Below are positions 50,085 through 62,400 of a stretch of 64,000 bases of DNA, one piece after another. The DNA comes from Lamellibrachia columna (lineage: Eukaryota; Annelida; Polychaeta; Sabellida; Siboglinidae). Every line of letters starts with the position of its first letter. The first letter of the stretch is position 1. The translations under genes and the position numbers were made by a program. The stretch lies in contig OY759271.1 in assembly GCA_963662155.1 (NCBI GenBank), positions 887,001 to 951,000 of the forward strand, written 5' to 3'. Below the pieces are notes generated by a model. It was not told where the DNA came from. It saw nothing but the letters and a program-made list of their open reading frames with translations, and searched no databases.

Positions 50085-50429
50085 ACAATACAATACGACA
50101 ATACGATACGACAATATACGATGTGTTCTTGTTAACCGTTTTGCGACGATAAACTCACTCATGAAGAGCGAAATGTGATAGTACACGCTGCAACAGATAC
50201 GCCTGGCTGCGACATAAATGTTGACGCGTGCTCGCCAACCGTGGCCGAGTGATCGATGTTTCCGAGGCTATTATTATTACAAAGCCGCGGTCTCTCGAAA
50301 CAATGGCCACGTAGGGGATGTCACAAACGCGTTTACGACGAACGTCCGAATAAATCTTTATATCGCAGTATCACAATCCCATGGCCAGATATATAGCTGT
50401 TCCGTTCAACATCCATATCTTATATCTTC

Positions 50430-50925
50430 ACCTAGCACTGCCGTTGGGGCGACACGTCAAGCTTTTCGTACAATGTTTCTCTTTCCCGTTTACGGTCCTT
50501 GTCGTCCCAAGGCTTTCTGTGAAACCCTGTCCAGTCCACGCCTTGATGTAGTCGACCCATCTCTTCCTCTGTCTGTCTCTTCAATGTCCTCCATTCGCTG
50601 TGTCTTACATAATTGTGTTGGAGAGGCCAGTCAACGTCGTGACATGGCCAAACCATTGCAGTTAGCGTCTTCTCACCATAGTCAGAAGATTTGTTCGTGT
50701 TGGCCAATGGATTGTTCAATGAGGTTACGCCCTTCTTGGTTGGTGATGTGGTCTTTCTTTGGTATGCGCAAGCTGTATCGATAGCAACGCATCATTTCCA
50801 GCGTCTCGATTTTTCTATAACGTTTTGCAGAGAGAGAGAGTTCATGTTTCGCACCCATAGAGGAACATTGATATCACTGATGCCCCAAGAAACCTTTGAA
50901 GTTAATGAGATATTTGCTTAATATA
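50430..50925 (-). mobile_element. Decayed LINE C-terminal fragment
   Basis: Minus-strand reading with shifts gives LQNVIEKSRRWK, RKDHITNQEGRNLIEQSIGQ, a CNGLAMSRR stretch and RQRKRWVDYIKAWTGQGF. These match, in order, the KDH.TNEEVR..I..AIG / GHV.R / GRQRKRWED.I.EWTG end common in animal LINE proteins. Many stops and shifts. Confidence 0.75.
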
Positions 50926-50929
50926 GACA

Positions 50930-51320
50930 AACATATATATATCTCATAGTCCTATTTGTAGCTAGTGATCTTCACGGACCCTTCTTCAGCGACACGCTGA
51001 TTCGTTGGTGGTCGTCACATGACAGCAGTTACATGAAAATCTTGGGATTAGCCCCTCGCCCGCCCCCCCCCCGTCCCCCCTCCTCGCTGGGTGCCTCTCC
51101 CTCACCTATGTCGCATCACTGATTTTGAACATGGTTCAGGTTCTTGAGTGACTACGAATGCAGGTGTCAGAGTTTATCGCTAAACGCGTTCGCATTCGTC
51201 TCTAATTTCAGCCAAGTCTTGCTGGAAGCTATAACACGAGGCGTTGTTAACGTATATGACCAAATTTCGACCGTGGATGAATACATATCTCAGAAGGGCG
51301 GGTTACACATAGTTGAAAAA
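50930..51320. other. No gene seen
   Basis: Includes a C-rich run at 51060-51085. Nothing else recognised. Confidence 0.4.
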
Positions 51321-51324
51321 TTGT

Positions 51325-51465
51325 TGGGACTCTCGATAAGCCAATGGCTTCCTTGTCCACTTGTCCACTTGTCCATTTGTCCACTTCTCCACTTCTCCAC
51401 TTGTCCACTTGCCGTGTGGGTGTTTTATCTTAGTTGTCAATCTTGATAAATCTTGTATTTTTTTA
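51325..51465 (+). mobile_element. LINE 3' tail with internal 9-bp expansion
   Basis: GATAAGCCAATGGCTTCCTT starts the tail shared with 21770, 28568 and 29364. It is followed by about seven copies of TTGTCCACT/TTCTCCACT and then the ATCTTGATAAATCTTG end. Confidence 0.85.
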
Positions 51466-51469
51466 TAGC

Positions 51470-52700
51470 ACAGCCATCATTCAATCAAGTAGAAGTCGTA
51501 TTACATCTACATTGCCATTCACTATCTCATACTTCATTCAATAATTTATGTTCCATTCACAATTGTTTGTTATATAAGAATCCGAGGAATGTGTCCTCTT
51601 TGGTAACTAAAAATGAAAAGCTTAATATATGAAGCTGTGAACACATACATTGCTAAGTACACCGCATATAAGATGTCTATGTGCATATAATCCAATTAAT
51701 GCAATGACAGAAACGCGTAAGTTACCAGTGACACTTGCTTTTCGACCCACACGTTATTTGCTGTAATAACGTGCCCAATATGATGTAACAACTTGCCCCG
51801 CATACGGGGCTAGTTGTTATAGTGGGAAACTTCACATATATGGAATATCAATAGCATGGTATATTTTACTAACACGAATAATAAATTTAATGTTTGCGTT
51901 GATAGAAACAATGCATCTAACAACCTTTTCACAAAAAGTGACTCTAACTGAACATTTTTACAACTAGCCCCGTTCTCCCCTACAAGTCTACGGACTCGGC
52001 TCTCTGATTATCAGGAAACCTCGTTGATCTGGTAATTGTTATAATTAGACGCTGTAGGATGTAGGCCTTGGCGTCAAACGGCACAACAACGTAAAATTTA
52101 CCCATTCAAATATTTTAAATATAATTATGGCCCCGTCCAAGTAACATTAGATACAGGCATGCGACAAATTCCGCGCATCTCCCTACACGAAGTGACGGTA
52201 ATTTGCCTAACTTACCCGCGTTTTCTCATGATGCACGGGGCTGGTCCAAAATGTCTTCAGGTGGTATGGTCCTATGCGTCTACAGGTGGTCCGACCACCG
52301 ACAATATGTGGTCCTATACATCTACCGGGGGTCTGACCACCAGCACGGCATAGTCATATATACATCCAACGGAGTGCCAACTGAACAGGCAGTGTTGCTC
52401 ACTAACCATCAGCTGAACGTCTAGAGCCTATCGCTCGATCGAACACGATTCAACAGCTTATCGATTGGACAACATTCATCGCAACTTGACCGTTGCATCT
52501 AATAGATAATCACAGATAGTTGTGCGCCGTGCGACGTATTTGCGACTACGACTGATCACGATTCACCAGGCTTAAGTCACGTCCAGAAACCGACAGGAAG
52601 TCGTGACCGGTGTGTCGCTTCCGGACTACGATTTTCGACGCATAATGAAAATCCAATAGGAAAACAGGGATTGCTATGTGATTGATGAAGAATTGATTGA
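51470..52700. other. No gene seen
   Basis: Three related lines of GGTGGTCCGACCACCGAC, GGGGTCTGACCACCAGC and GTGGTATGGTCCTA lie at 52258-52345. Otherwise nothing recognised. Confidence 0.4.
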
Positions 52701-52718
52701 AATGTGTATAATATATAA

Positions 52719-52962
52719 TATGTGTACGTACATAATATGTGTACATACATAATATGTGTACGTACATAATATGTGTACGTACATAATATGTGTACGTACA
52801 TAATATGTGTACATACATAATATGTGTACGTACATAATATGTGTACGTACATAATATGTGTACATACATAATAAGTGTACGTACATAATATGTGTACGTA
52901 CATAATATGTGTACGTACATAATATGTGTACGTACATAATATGTGTACGTACATAATATTTC
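52719..52962. repeat. 17-bp minisatellite, about 14 copies
   Basis: Unit GTGTACGTACATAATAT, with occasional GTACATAC. Frames through it repeat every 17 codons. Confidence 0.96.
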
Positions 52963-52969
52963 TTAACAT

Positions 52970-54220
52970 AAATAACCCTCTCGCACAGTATTGTCGTTGT
53001 AATTACGTGAACTATGTTGTCTCAAACTAGGTGGGCATGAATAATTTAAGCCACGCAGGCGACGCGGTGCTGATCGCGGAAAGTGAGATAAATCTACGAG
53101 GGATGTTAGACACCCGGGTTAGACACTGAATTTCCAGGCCGCGCGACGAGAAAGAGAAGAACATTTAGTGACACCGGAAACGAAGCAGAGGTTGATAATG
53201 AATCATTATCACTAGAATCATTGAAGGTCTAGTAACCTACGAAACAACACAACAGCACTCTTGAGAGACACCTGTGATCTTGTGAAATGGAGGATCTTGG
53301 TCGCTTTATTCGATCGCCTGCAACAGATACCGCACCTAACGATGATGAAGTAAGCTGTGTGTTAAATAACTAGGTGCAGGTCCACAAATAATTGTTATTA
53401 TGTCTTATCTGAAACTAGCTCTTCCCAGTCATGACATAAGCGTGTATCAACAGACCGTTGCGTAGTGAACAGTAGCCTTCGTTTATCGCAAGTATTTACT
53501 CAGAATCAACTTTTCTAGCAGTTTGTTTGCGTTCATCGACATACTGCGCACATTGTTTGCCCAGGATATTATGGATATTGCAATATGTTAGCTCGGCATG
53601 AATGTCCAATCTACTAAAGCTTCTAAGACTACACAGGTCTTCACACGGACGGCGCCATATTGTCTGATTACAAACACAAAGATGGCGGGTCGTGGTTTCC
53701 AAAAATAAATTTAGTTTTACACAATCTTACGATCTAGAGAAGGTATTAGTCGGGCCAGATCACGGCAGTAAATCGTAATGTTATTTTACAGCTGGGAAGT
53801 CGTGACAGTCGTTTGTGACTTAGTCACGAGAGAAGAGTTATGCAGTGAGCGGTAGCACTTAGGCCGTACCCAATCTGCACGACGCCGTGCGTTTTAGTGG
53901 GGCCGTTTATTAGTTCAAAGGAAGATATCGATCATGGAGTGTGAATTGAATTCAGTGGAAAGTATTAGTGAAACGCCATTAAGTAATTATGACACCGATG
54001 CAAATGTCACCAATATATTATAGGGGTCTATAGGCCAACATACGCACTGAAGGGAATTGTTATGACAGACGATATCGACACCGCATAACGGACCTTCACA
54101 AGTGTCGACATTTACCTTTTCTCAGACCCCATACCCTCACTGAATTAGAAGTTTTTTATTCCACGTTGATGACGCAACGGTGGTCATATTTGCGTACATT
54201 AAGACAATTTCGTTAAAGGG
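52970..54220. other. No firm gene; two short open starts
   Basis: ATG at 53287 reads MEDLGRFIRSPATDTAPNDD and then meets GTAAGC, a donor-like site. ATG at 53935 reads 29 codons (MECELNSVESISETPLSNYD and on) to TAG. Neither resembles a known protein to me; the first could be a first coding exon. Confidence 0.25.
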
Positions 54221-54228
54221 ATCATAGC

Positions 54229-54570
54229 TTTGGCGCGGGCGGCGTGTAGTTAGAACAGCAGACTCTGAATTGAGAGAACCCGGGTTCGAATCCTCTTGCT
54301 GCCGTTTCGAAGCTGGGGCAGTTCCGATCATTCCACGTTGCCCTAGTTCACTCGGCTGTATAAACGAGTACTTGGCCATTATATAGGGGTATCTATGTGA
54401 ACGAATAGTCCTCGCGCATTAATTGTAGCGTGGCTGTATGCTTCCCAGAGAAGTCTAGTTGGCATTGAAATGAACAGGTCAACCCGGGGGTGAAGTTTAC
54501 ACCCCCCTTGGGCAGTCCCAAGGGGGTGAAGTTTACACCCCCCTGGGCAGTCCCACGGACTTCGATGTCG
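54229..54570 (+). mobile_element. tRNA-derived SINE with duplicated 3' segment
   Basis: The head GCGGCGTGTAGTTAGAACAG is followed by a perfect B box GGTTCGAATCC at 54283-54293. The body CGGCTGTATAAACGAGTAC matches the SINE at 2477. Near the 3' end the segment GGGGTGAAGTTTACACCCCC, with GGGCAGTCCCA, is present twice (54487-54517 and 54525-54554). Confidence 0.85.
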
Positions 54571-54772
54571 TAATATGTGTGAACGTCTACCTTTTTTACA
54601 TGCGTCGTGCTTTTCGTCATAACAGTTGCAACACAGCTCATCCTTTAACGTTGAAGAGCTGGTGTTTAGAATAAGTTTCCGAAGTTGCATGTGCCTAGCA
54701 TAATGCGTTTACATAATTATGGCTTTGTTAAACTGTGTTAAAGTTGAGATATTACACTATCACTATACGCTA

Positions 54773-55490
54773 TACACTGTTGTGTATTCTTCACTAGCTG
54801 CCTGTATCACTTAGAATACACTGTTGTGTATTCTTCACTGGCTGCCTGTATCACTTAGAATACACTGTTGTGTATTCTTCACTGGCTGCCTGTATCACTT
54901 AGAATACACTGTTGTGTATTCTTCACTGGCTGCCTGTAGCACTTAGAATACACTGTTGTGTATTCTTCACTGGCTGCCTGTAGCACGTAGAATACACTGT
55001 TGTGTATTCTTCACTGGCTGCCTGTAGCACTTAGAATACACTGTTGTGTATTCTTCACTGGCTGCCTGTAGCACGTAGAATACACTGTTGTGTATTCTTC
55101 ACTGGCTGCCTGTAGCACGTAGAATACACTGTTGTGTAATCTTCACCGGCTGCCTGTAGCACGTAGAATACACTGTTGTGTATTCTTCACTGGCTGCCTG
55201 TAGCACGTAGAATACACTGTTGTGTATTCTTCACTGGATGCCTGTAGCACTTAGAATACACTGTTGTGTATTCTTCACTGGCTGCCTGTAGCACGTAGAA
55301 TACACTGTTGTGTATTCTTCACCGGCTGCCTGTAGCACGTAGAATACACTGTTGTGTATTCTTCACTGGCTGCCTGTAGCACGTAGAATACACTGTTGGG
55401 TATTCTTCACTGGCTGCCTGTATCACTTAGAATACACTGTTGTGTATTCTTCACCGGCTGCCTGTAGCACTTAGAATACACTGTTGTGTA
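54773..55490 (+). repeat. 44-bp minisatellite, 17 unit starts, continuous with a LINE
   Basis: TGTGTATTCTTCACTGGCTG recurs every 44 bp from 54781 to 55485. The unit's TTCACTGGCTGCCTGTAGCA encodes LHWLPVA of the LINE that the last unit enters. Confidence 0.96.
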
Positions 55491-56065
55491 TTCTTCACTG
55501 GCTGCCTGTAGCACGTAGAATCGATTTTAAGCTGTTAGTGTTTACATATAAAGCTGTGCTCGGCGATGCGCCAAAATACCTGCCCGACCTTGTGTGCCCA
55601 GACACACCAGCAAGAGCCCTGCACTCGGCCAGCGATAACATGTTAACTGCTCGAAAGACTCATGTCAAAGCTGGGGACAGCTCGTTTGTGGTCGCCGCGG
55701 TGACTTTGTGGAATACTCTGCCTAATGACATTCAAATGTCACACTCTCTCTACTTCCAAGACACGACTAAAGACTGATGTTTATCGACTCTCATTCTAAT
55801 CCAATATGGTAGTTCCTGCACTAATTTATTTATCTTATTATGTGTTAACCTATCTATACATTTATTTATTAATTGTAACTTCATGTACATTATTTCAGTT
55901 ACTGTATATATATTTACATAGTCTTATTTCCATATAATATTTACACTATTGAGCTCTAATTATAATAAACATTTTAGTATATTTAATAACTGTACATGTT
56001 CGTATCTGTATTGTATTAATGTTAATTCATATAATTTTTATTAACTATATATATATATATATAAA
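55485..56065 (+). mobile_element. L2-like LINE C-terminal fragment
   Basis: The plus strand reads CILHWLPVARRIDFKLLVFT, YKAVLGDAPKYLPDLVC, ARALHSASDNMLTARKTHVK and SFVVAAVTLWNTLPNDI, then SKTRLKTDVYRLSF after a one-base shift. These are the C-terminal motifs of L2-type LINEs (LHWLPV..RI.FKL, LWN.LP..I). It is followed by an AT-rich tail. Everything upstream of LHWLPV is replaced by the 44-bp array. Confidence 0.88.
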
Positions 56066-56166
56066 CAAATTGTTATCTCGTTTCTAATTAGAATGTATAT
56101 ATTTGCACATTTCTGTTATCAGTCATGCAGGTGTGCACCACCTAGGGTTGGCACCTAATGTTTTGG

Positions 56167-56481
56167 CTAAAGGCCAGTTGGGCGAATAGGCTTTTCTTCC
56201 GCGATGTAAGCGGCCATCCAGATGTCTGCGAGACAGACGCTGGAATGGAACCGGAAGAAGAGCATGAGAGGCAGGTTGATATTGAGGATGATCGGCCAGG
56301 CAGGGACGCCGTAGAACTCGAGGTGGTCCTCCAGGGCTATCGTCTTCACTTGGAACGTCCTTAGAATCCACAGAGCCAGGTTGACGATCAGCAGGAAGGT
56401 GACGGTGGCCCGCCCCGGCTTCTCGCGCCGCTCTCGCGCCGTCGCCGCACATCGCTGCATGCCGTCGACGATGAAGATCGT
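56167..56481 (-). CDS. OTOP: Otopetrin exon g (last)
   Basis: Acceptor CCTCCCGCAG. It encodes TIFIVDGMQRCAATARERRE, then helices in ATVTFLLIVNLALWILRTF and PAWPIILNINLPLMLFFRF, the signature RFHSSVCLADIWMAAYI and a short tail EEKPIRPTGL before TAG at 56167-56169. This is the complete conserved C-terminus of the family. Confidence 0.95.
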   Translation of the reverse strand, partial: TIFIVDGMQRCAATARERREKPGRATVTFLLIVNLALWILRTFQVKTIALEDHLEFYGVPAWPIILNINLPLMLFFRFHSSVCLADIWMAAYIAEEKPIRPTGL

Positions 56482-59400
56482 CTGCGGGAGGACAGGAGTG
56501 ACCATGAACGCCATCTTGTTTCTACGCAACTGTGCTTATTATGCATTCTTAAAGAGAAACAAAAGTCATGGTTTTGGGCCTAAGCACCTATAAGAGTTAC
56601 TAAAACGTAACCATTTGCTAGGAAAAGCTTGTTGAGCACGCAGCATCTTCATTTCATGACGCGCCATATTGTTAGATAACCCTACGTCACGAATGTCGAA
56701 GTCTAGCAAAATTCGAAAATTGTGTATTCCTATACTTGCCAATAGGATATGGCCAGGTTGTTTGCGTCCAAACTCAACTTACGTAACATATTGTGGCCTT
56801 TGTTTGCTAAACGAGTCTTCTTTCTGACAAAATAGCGCGTTTGTTTGAGACTGCGTTGCTTCTGTGTATACCGGCCTTGCTTGATACGTCACGCGTAGTC
56901 TAGGTTACACGATTTTCGTAGAATCGCGCGTGCGCGTATCGATCGTTGTCAGCCCTCAGTCAATCGGAGAAATGACCGGAATATCACACATTCTGAGTAA
57001 ACCACTGGCATGATATTCTTGATTTTAGTTGCACGTGGTTATTATCTGTTAGATGCATAGCCTCAAAACATGACCTTTGTTTCGCTTTAATGATTATGAC
57101 ACACCTTGTGTGTTAGTGAAATGATGAAATTAGTTGGTTCCATGTAAAAATTAGTTCGTCCCCCATGATTTAGTTTTGCTTCTTTCTCTTGTTATTTGTT
57201 GTCATTATGTGTCGAATAAAAATCTACTTTAATATTGTTCCAACAAAAACGACTAGTGGTACAGTGTAGCACTATGTAGCTACAAGTTACAATAATAATA
57301 CTACAACAACAATAACAACAACAACTACTACCACTAGTATTACTACTACTACTACTACTACTACTATTACTACTACTAATACTACAACTACTACTACTAC
57401 CACCACCACTACGAATACCACTAATAATAATAATAATACTTCTATAGGGCCTACATCCTCAGGGAACTGAGCTCAAAGGCGCAATAAGCCAGAGTCGATG
57501 CGCATGATATACTGAACTGGGACGCACCAAAGCCTTCGTCAGAACGAGGGACCGCTGAGGGTGGAAATACAACTTCGAAAATAAATCTTTATATTTTAGT
57601 GGAAGGATTCTTTAGTTTCAGATGTCTAAGGTGATGATAACAATATAATTGTGGACGCAGCTTCGGAGAAAGCGCGTTTGTCCAGGTTGAGCCTAGTTTA
57701 AGGAACGCCAAGGAACGCAAACCTGTAGGATGCCTTGAAGTGCTCCACAGATGCTGACAAGGCCAGAGAGCAGGAAGACGTAATGCGCACTCACGCTATC
57801 CACCATCGGTGACTCTGGTGCCTTCCTACAAGAGTCAACAACGGCATGGGAATACTGTGGATGACGTCCGTGTTCTCTCAGGTTAAAGTGTCATGACAGA
57901 GGTTCGATATATCAGGTTCATTTTATCGTGGCAAACAATGGCCATGCCAAATTAGAAGGTGCATGTTGTAAGATATTGAACAAGATGTTTCAGCACCTTT
58001 TTAAATCGTTGTGTGGTACCTTTTATAACTAAAATGATCAGGATAGTTTGATAAGTAAACTTGTGGAATTGCGGTAATATGCCAGGCCCGAAGAAACATC
58101 TGAAACCACGATACATGCAGAGAATGGACGATGGGAGATTGGCAAAGTGTGGACAACAGAAGAGTTAGTGATATAGGCGAGATAAAATTGTACAATAAAT
58201 TAATAATGTGAATGGGATCTTGACAAGGGAACGTGGAAGAGGACGGCAGGAAAACGAGACAGATTGAGACGAGTCATCGAGGTGACAGATAAAAGTATGT
58301 GCCTCAGTATCCAAAGAGGATTAAGTAATTCTATTTTACAGTTGTACATTACCAGTATGTGTACTGCACCATACTCGAGATACAGACGAACAGCTCGAAC
58401 ATGATCAGCCCAGACATGGAGAAGATCATAAGCATGTGATCGATGGCGTTGTTGCGAGAAAACGAGTACTTGAGCGTCGACAACTTGACGATAGCCACGC
58501 CGACCGACCCAACGAGCAGAACATGCAGCACCATGTCTGAAGTGTGGTATATCAAAGCCGCGCTGTTTCGACCGCGCTCGCTGTTTCCTCGCAAGCTGAA
58601 GAAGAAGACAATAATGGAGATGATCGTGCCGGCCAGAACCAGCATGCCGAGGAAGATGCCGCGATGGGCCTTGTCCATGTCTGGTCCTTCCTGCTCGCCG
58701 GCGTGCGGCTGTCGACCTTTCTCTTCGGCCCGGCGGCGGCTTTGGAGTATCTTCTTCACAGACTGTATGATGTCGCGGGTAACGTGGATGCTGAGGGAGT
58801 TAAAGAGGCCAAGCATCGTCGCGACGGCGATCAGACTGCAAGGTAAGAGAAACTGGTAGTGTAAGTGATACAAGTTAGTCCAAGTTAATCCAAGTATTAG
58901 TATTTATACAGGTTATTGCAGGTTAATACAGGTTAGTACAAGCTAGTACCAGTTAGTGCAGGTTAGTACAAATTAGTAAACGCTAGAACAAGTTAGTACA
59001 AGTTCCGTAACATCACCCAGTAACAAAATAAACCACTTCAGCTGGAATATATGCATACCAACCACACAATCATTTAGAAACATTCTAACAGGATGACCAG
59101 TATACACATAATTAATGTATTCGAGTGATAACAATAGCAGTAACCGTTTATCCACGATACTCCGAATACGTTCAGCTGAGGTTACGACAGTCCGATCTAC
59201 ATGCCTGGTTATTTCATAATACGAACGGTAACGAACCTGTACTCGAGAATGAAGGGGAATAGGTAGGGCGCTATCAACTGGAACAGACTGCCTTTACTGT
59301 GGCAATTCGCCTCGGTGCGGTTCTCCCCGATCGCTGAAGCACACCATTGACACATTGATAACAATTGTGCCCTTTGCACCTTCGTGTAATCCACAGTAGC

Positions 59401-62400
59401 TAATTCGAACATTGGTCTAGTTAACAACTGTAACGTTCAGTTCAGTTGCAGTGATAAATACGAGGAGGTTTGATTAACCTCGCTGTCCGGCGGAAAGTTC
59501 GTAACAGTTTCTGAATAGTCTTTTGCGCGCGCCCAGCGATTTAATTTATTTGGTATAAGATATCATTGTTGATAATCTGCTTAGGTATTGAGCTTGGTAA
59601 GTCTAATTGATAGTGGCTACCCGGAATAACTCGTGGAGCCTCTGGTGCAAATATGACCCTATTATAAAGGTGAAATCCCGTGAGATTGTCGATGGCAACA
59701 TAACACGTAATTCGCGCGAATATTTTACCGTGCGCTGAAACAGTTGCGTATCTATACAAAGGGCATGCTCAATCGCGTTCGAAGTTATTCAAACGTCAGA
59801 TCAGCTGATTTTTGGTGTTAGCGTTGTGATTTCTGTTTAATATCAGTAAGTGTTGTTGTTGGTAAGATGTATTCTTTGCTGAAACTAATTCTTTCCGTCT
59901 CTCTAATTTGAAGTACAAGTTGTACTTCCGTTGACAATCAATCCCGCGATGCATTGAGTTTATACACGGCCGCCGTCTAGCGATCAGAAACATGATATTC
60001 CCGGTAACGACTATTAATTAGTAGAACCTGTAAGAAATATAAAAATATTACCGATTTGTTTCCCGTCTTGTCTACGATAGAGGCCTCTACTCCTACTCGC
60101 TAGGTGGCACGCCAGATTGTTTACTCGAGCCGCAAGGCAACTGTTATGCACCAGCCATGTTCGCCCTGATTTGTATTACTCAGTCGACTCTGTTGTCAAG
60201 TAAGAGTACAGTAATTTGGAGGATTTATGTACCCATATCGATTGCGGTGTTCCCATATTTGACGAGTGGGAAGAGTGCGCACTGCACGTAGAGTGCGCAC
60301 TCCACGTAGTTGTAACGTTATGAATTACCATTTGCTTCAACCACAACTATTTTGATCACTCACTCAATGAAACGTTGAGTAAGTAATCAAAACAGTTGTG
60401 GTTGAAGAAAATCGTAACTCATATGTATATATATACCAACTTGATGAACATTTTCACTAGTTGTTATTTTGTTTGTGATAGTGAAGACATTTTTACACGT
60501 TCGCACGTTAGATTAAACATCGGCTAATTTGTTTAGCACCAGGCCAATTCTTTGGGAAAAAAATTACATACGTTATATAAGTGGATCCAAGAAGTTTTCG
60601 TGTTAGTTCCACTCTGTAGCGTGTGGCATCATAGTCATAGTTTGAGAACGACAAAGATTACATTCGCGCTACCAATGACCAGCGATAATTAGTCCAGCTA
60701 TTGAAATACGACTCAACCATTTTTAGCATTCAATGCAAAGACAATGAACCGACGAGCCCCCCTCCCCCCCCCCCCCGTACATGACACAGACTCACGCAGT
60801 ACGACTACCATCCCCGGCGACAGGGCTGTGTGTGCCTCGGCGTGCTCGCTGTGGATGATGCTCTCCACCACCTCGACGACGAGCACGCGTAGCCACACGC
60901 CCAGATTGCACGACAGCACGTGCATGAGACCGAACCGCACCAGGACCTTGTTCTTCGTGATCGTCAGCTACAACGACGACGTGTTCAACGATTAGGCCAA
61001 TCGAACATTTTCTGATTTTGCAACGCTAATTTTCTCTTCCTTCTTTCTCTTAAGAATAAGCTATCAACAAAAGTGGGTTTATTGCGATGCCAGTATTTTA
61101 TGTTGTCATTAATAACGACACCGACGTCACTAGCTTCTACAATAACACAGTCCAAACAAGAAACCAACTGACAATAAAACACTATTCTTGTCTCTCATAC
61201 AGAGTTCCTAGCACATCCCAAACGCTAGAACAACTAACAACAAAACCGTAAACTTTATTATATAAATACAATTACCCGTCGTTTCAAACGTGAATAGTTC
61301 AGAATGGTTCTATTGTAGATATAGCAACATCGTTATCGTTAAAAATAATTATCATAATTATTGTTTGCCAAGGCGAGTCTTTTAAAATACTAACGATAAT
61401 CAAACGAGATTCGCAGCAGTCACAAATAGATGCTTGTTGCGAACACATTAACGGTTCTTCCTTTTGATGACTCCGACATTTTTCGAAATTGACATACAAC
61501 CTCTCAGATCCATAACATGTACAACCGTGATCCTAATCTAGCTACGCCAAGTATTCATCGGACACAAGATGTATGATTGGAAGATGTGTGAGAATGATTG
61601 GAAGACTTACTTTGCAGTTCTTGAACAAGAAGAACGTTTGCACGAGGATGAAGATCAGATGAAGATAGATAGGATACAGAATGCGGTCGCATTGTCTTCT
61701 GGAATAATGTCGTATTTGCAGTCCCACAAATATCAAGTTACCAACGCCGAACGCTAAACAAATGTAAGCAGAGACTGTTAGATACGCAGAAAATCCTCCG
61801 TCAGTGCCAATGGGAACACAATGTGATTATTGAACGGATACATGACGCTTAAAGCGAAACAAAGGACACAGTTGTCTGTCTATGCACCTATAAGAATTGC
61901 TAAAACATAACCATTTGTAATTACAATTTCGAATATCACGCCAGCGGTTTACTAGGAAAACCTTGTTGCACACAAACAACATCTTAATTTCACGGGCCGC
62001 GCCATACTGTTAGATAACCCTACGTCACGAGTGTAGTATTCTGGAAATATTCGCACACCAAATGAAAATATAGTTGTACACACCTATTCCTATACTTGCC
62101 AATATCATATGACCATGCTATTTGCGTCCAAACTCAACCTAAGTAACATATTTTGGCCTTTGTTTACTAGACTAATCCTCTTTCTGGCAAAATAACTCGT
62201 TTGAGACTTTGCGCTGGTTCTGTGTATGGCGGCCTCACGTAATACGTCACTTGTAGTCTAGGTTACCCCGACTTCGTAGAACTGCGCATGCGCTTACCGG
62301 TCGCGCTGGTTAACATATAAACTTTCGATCATTTGGAGAAATGACGGGAATATCCAACTTTTAGGACACATTCAGAGTAAACCACTGGCGTAATATTCTT

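Noticed and set aside
50218..50784. 188-codon plus-strand frame
   Set aside because: Its minus strand is a decayed LINE C-terminus with recognisable motifs; the plus frame has no motif of its own.
58443..58859. Plus-strand frames of 138 and 100 codons
   Set aside because: Shadows of otopetrin exon e.
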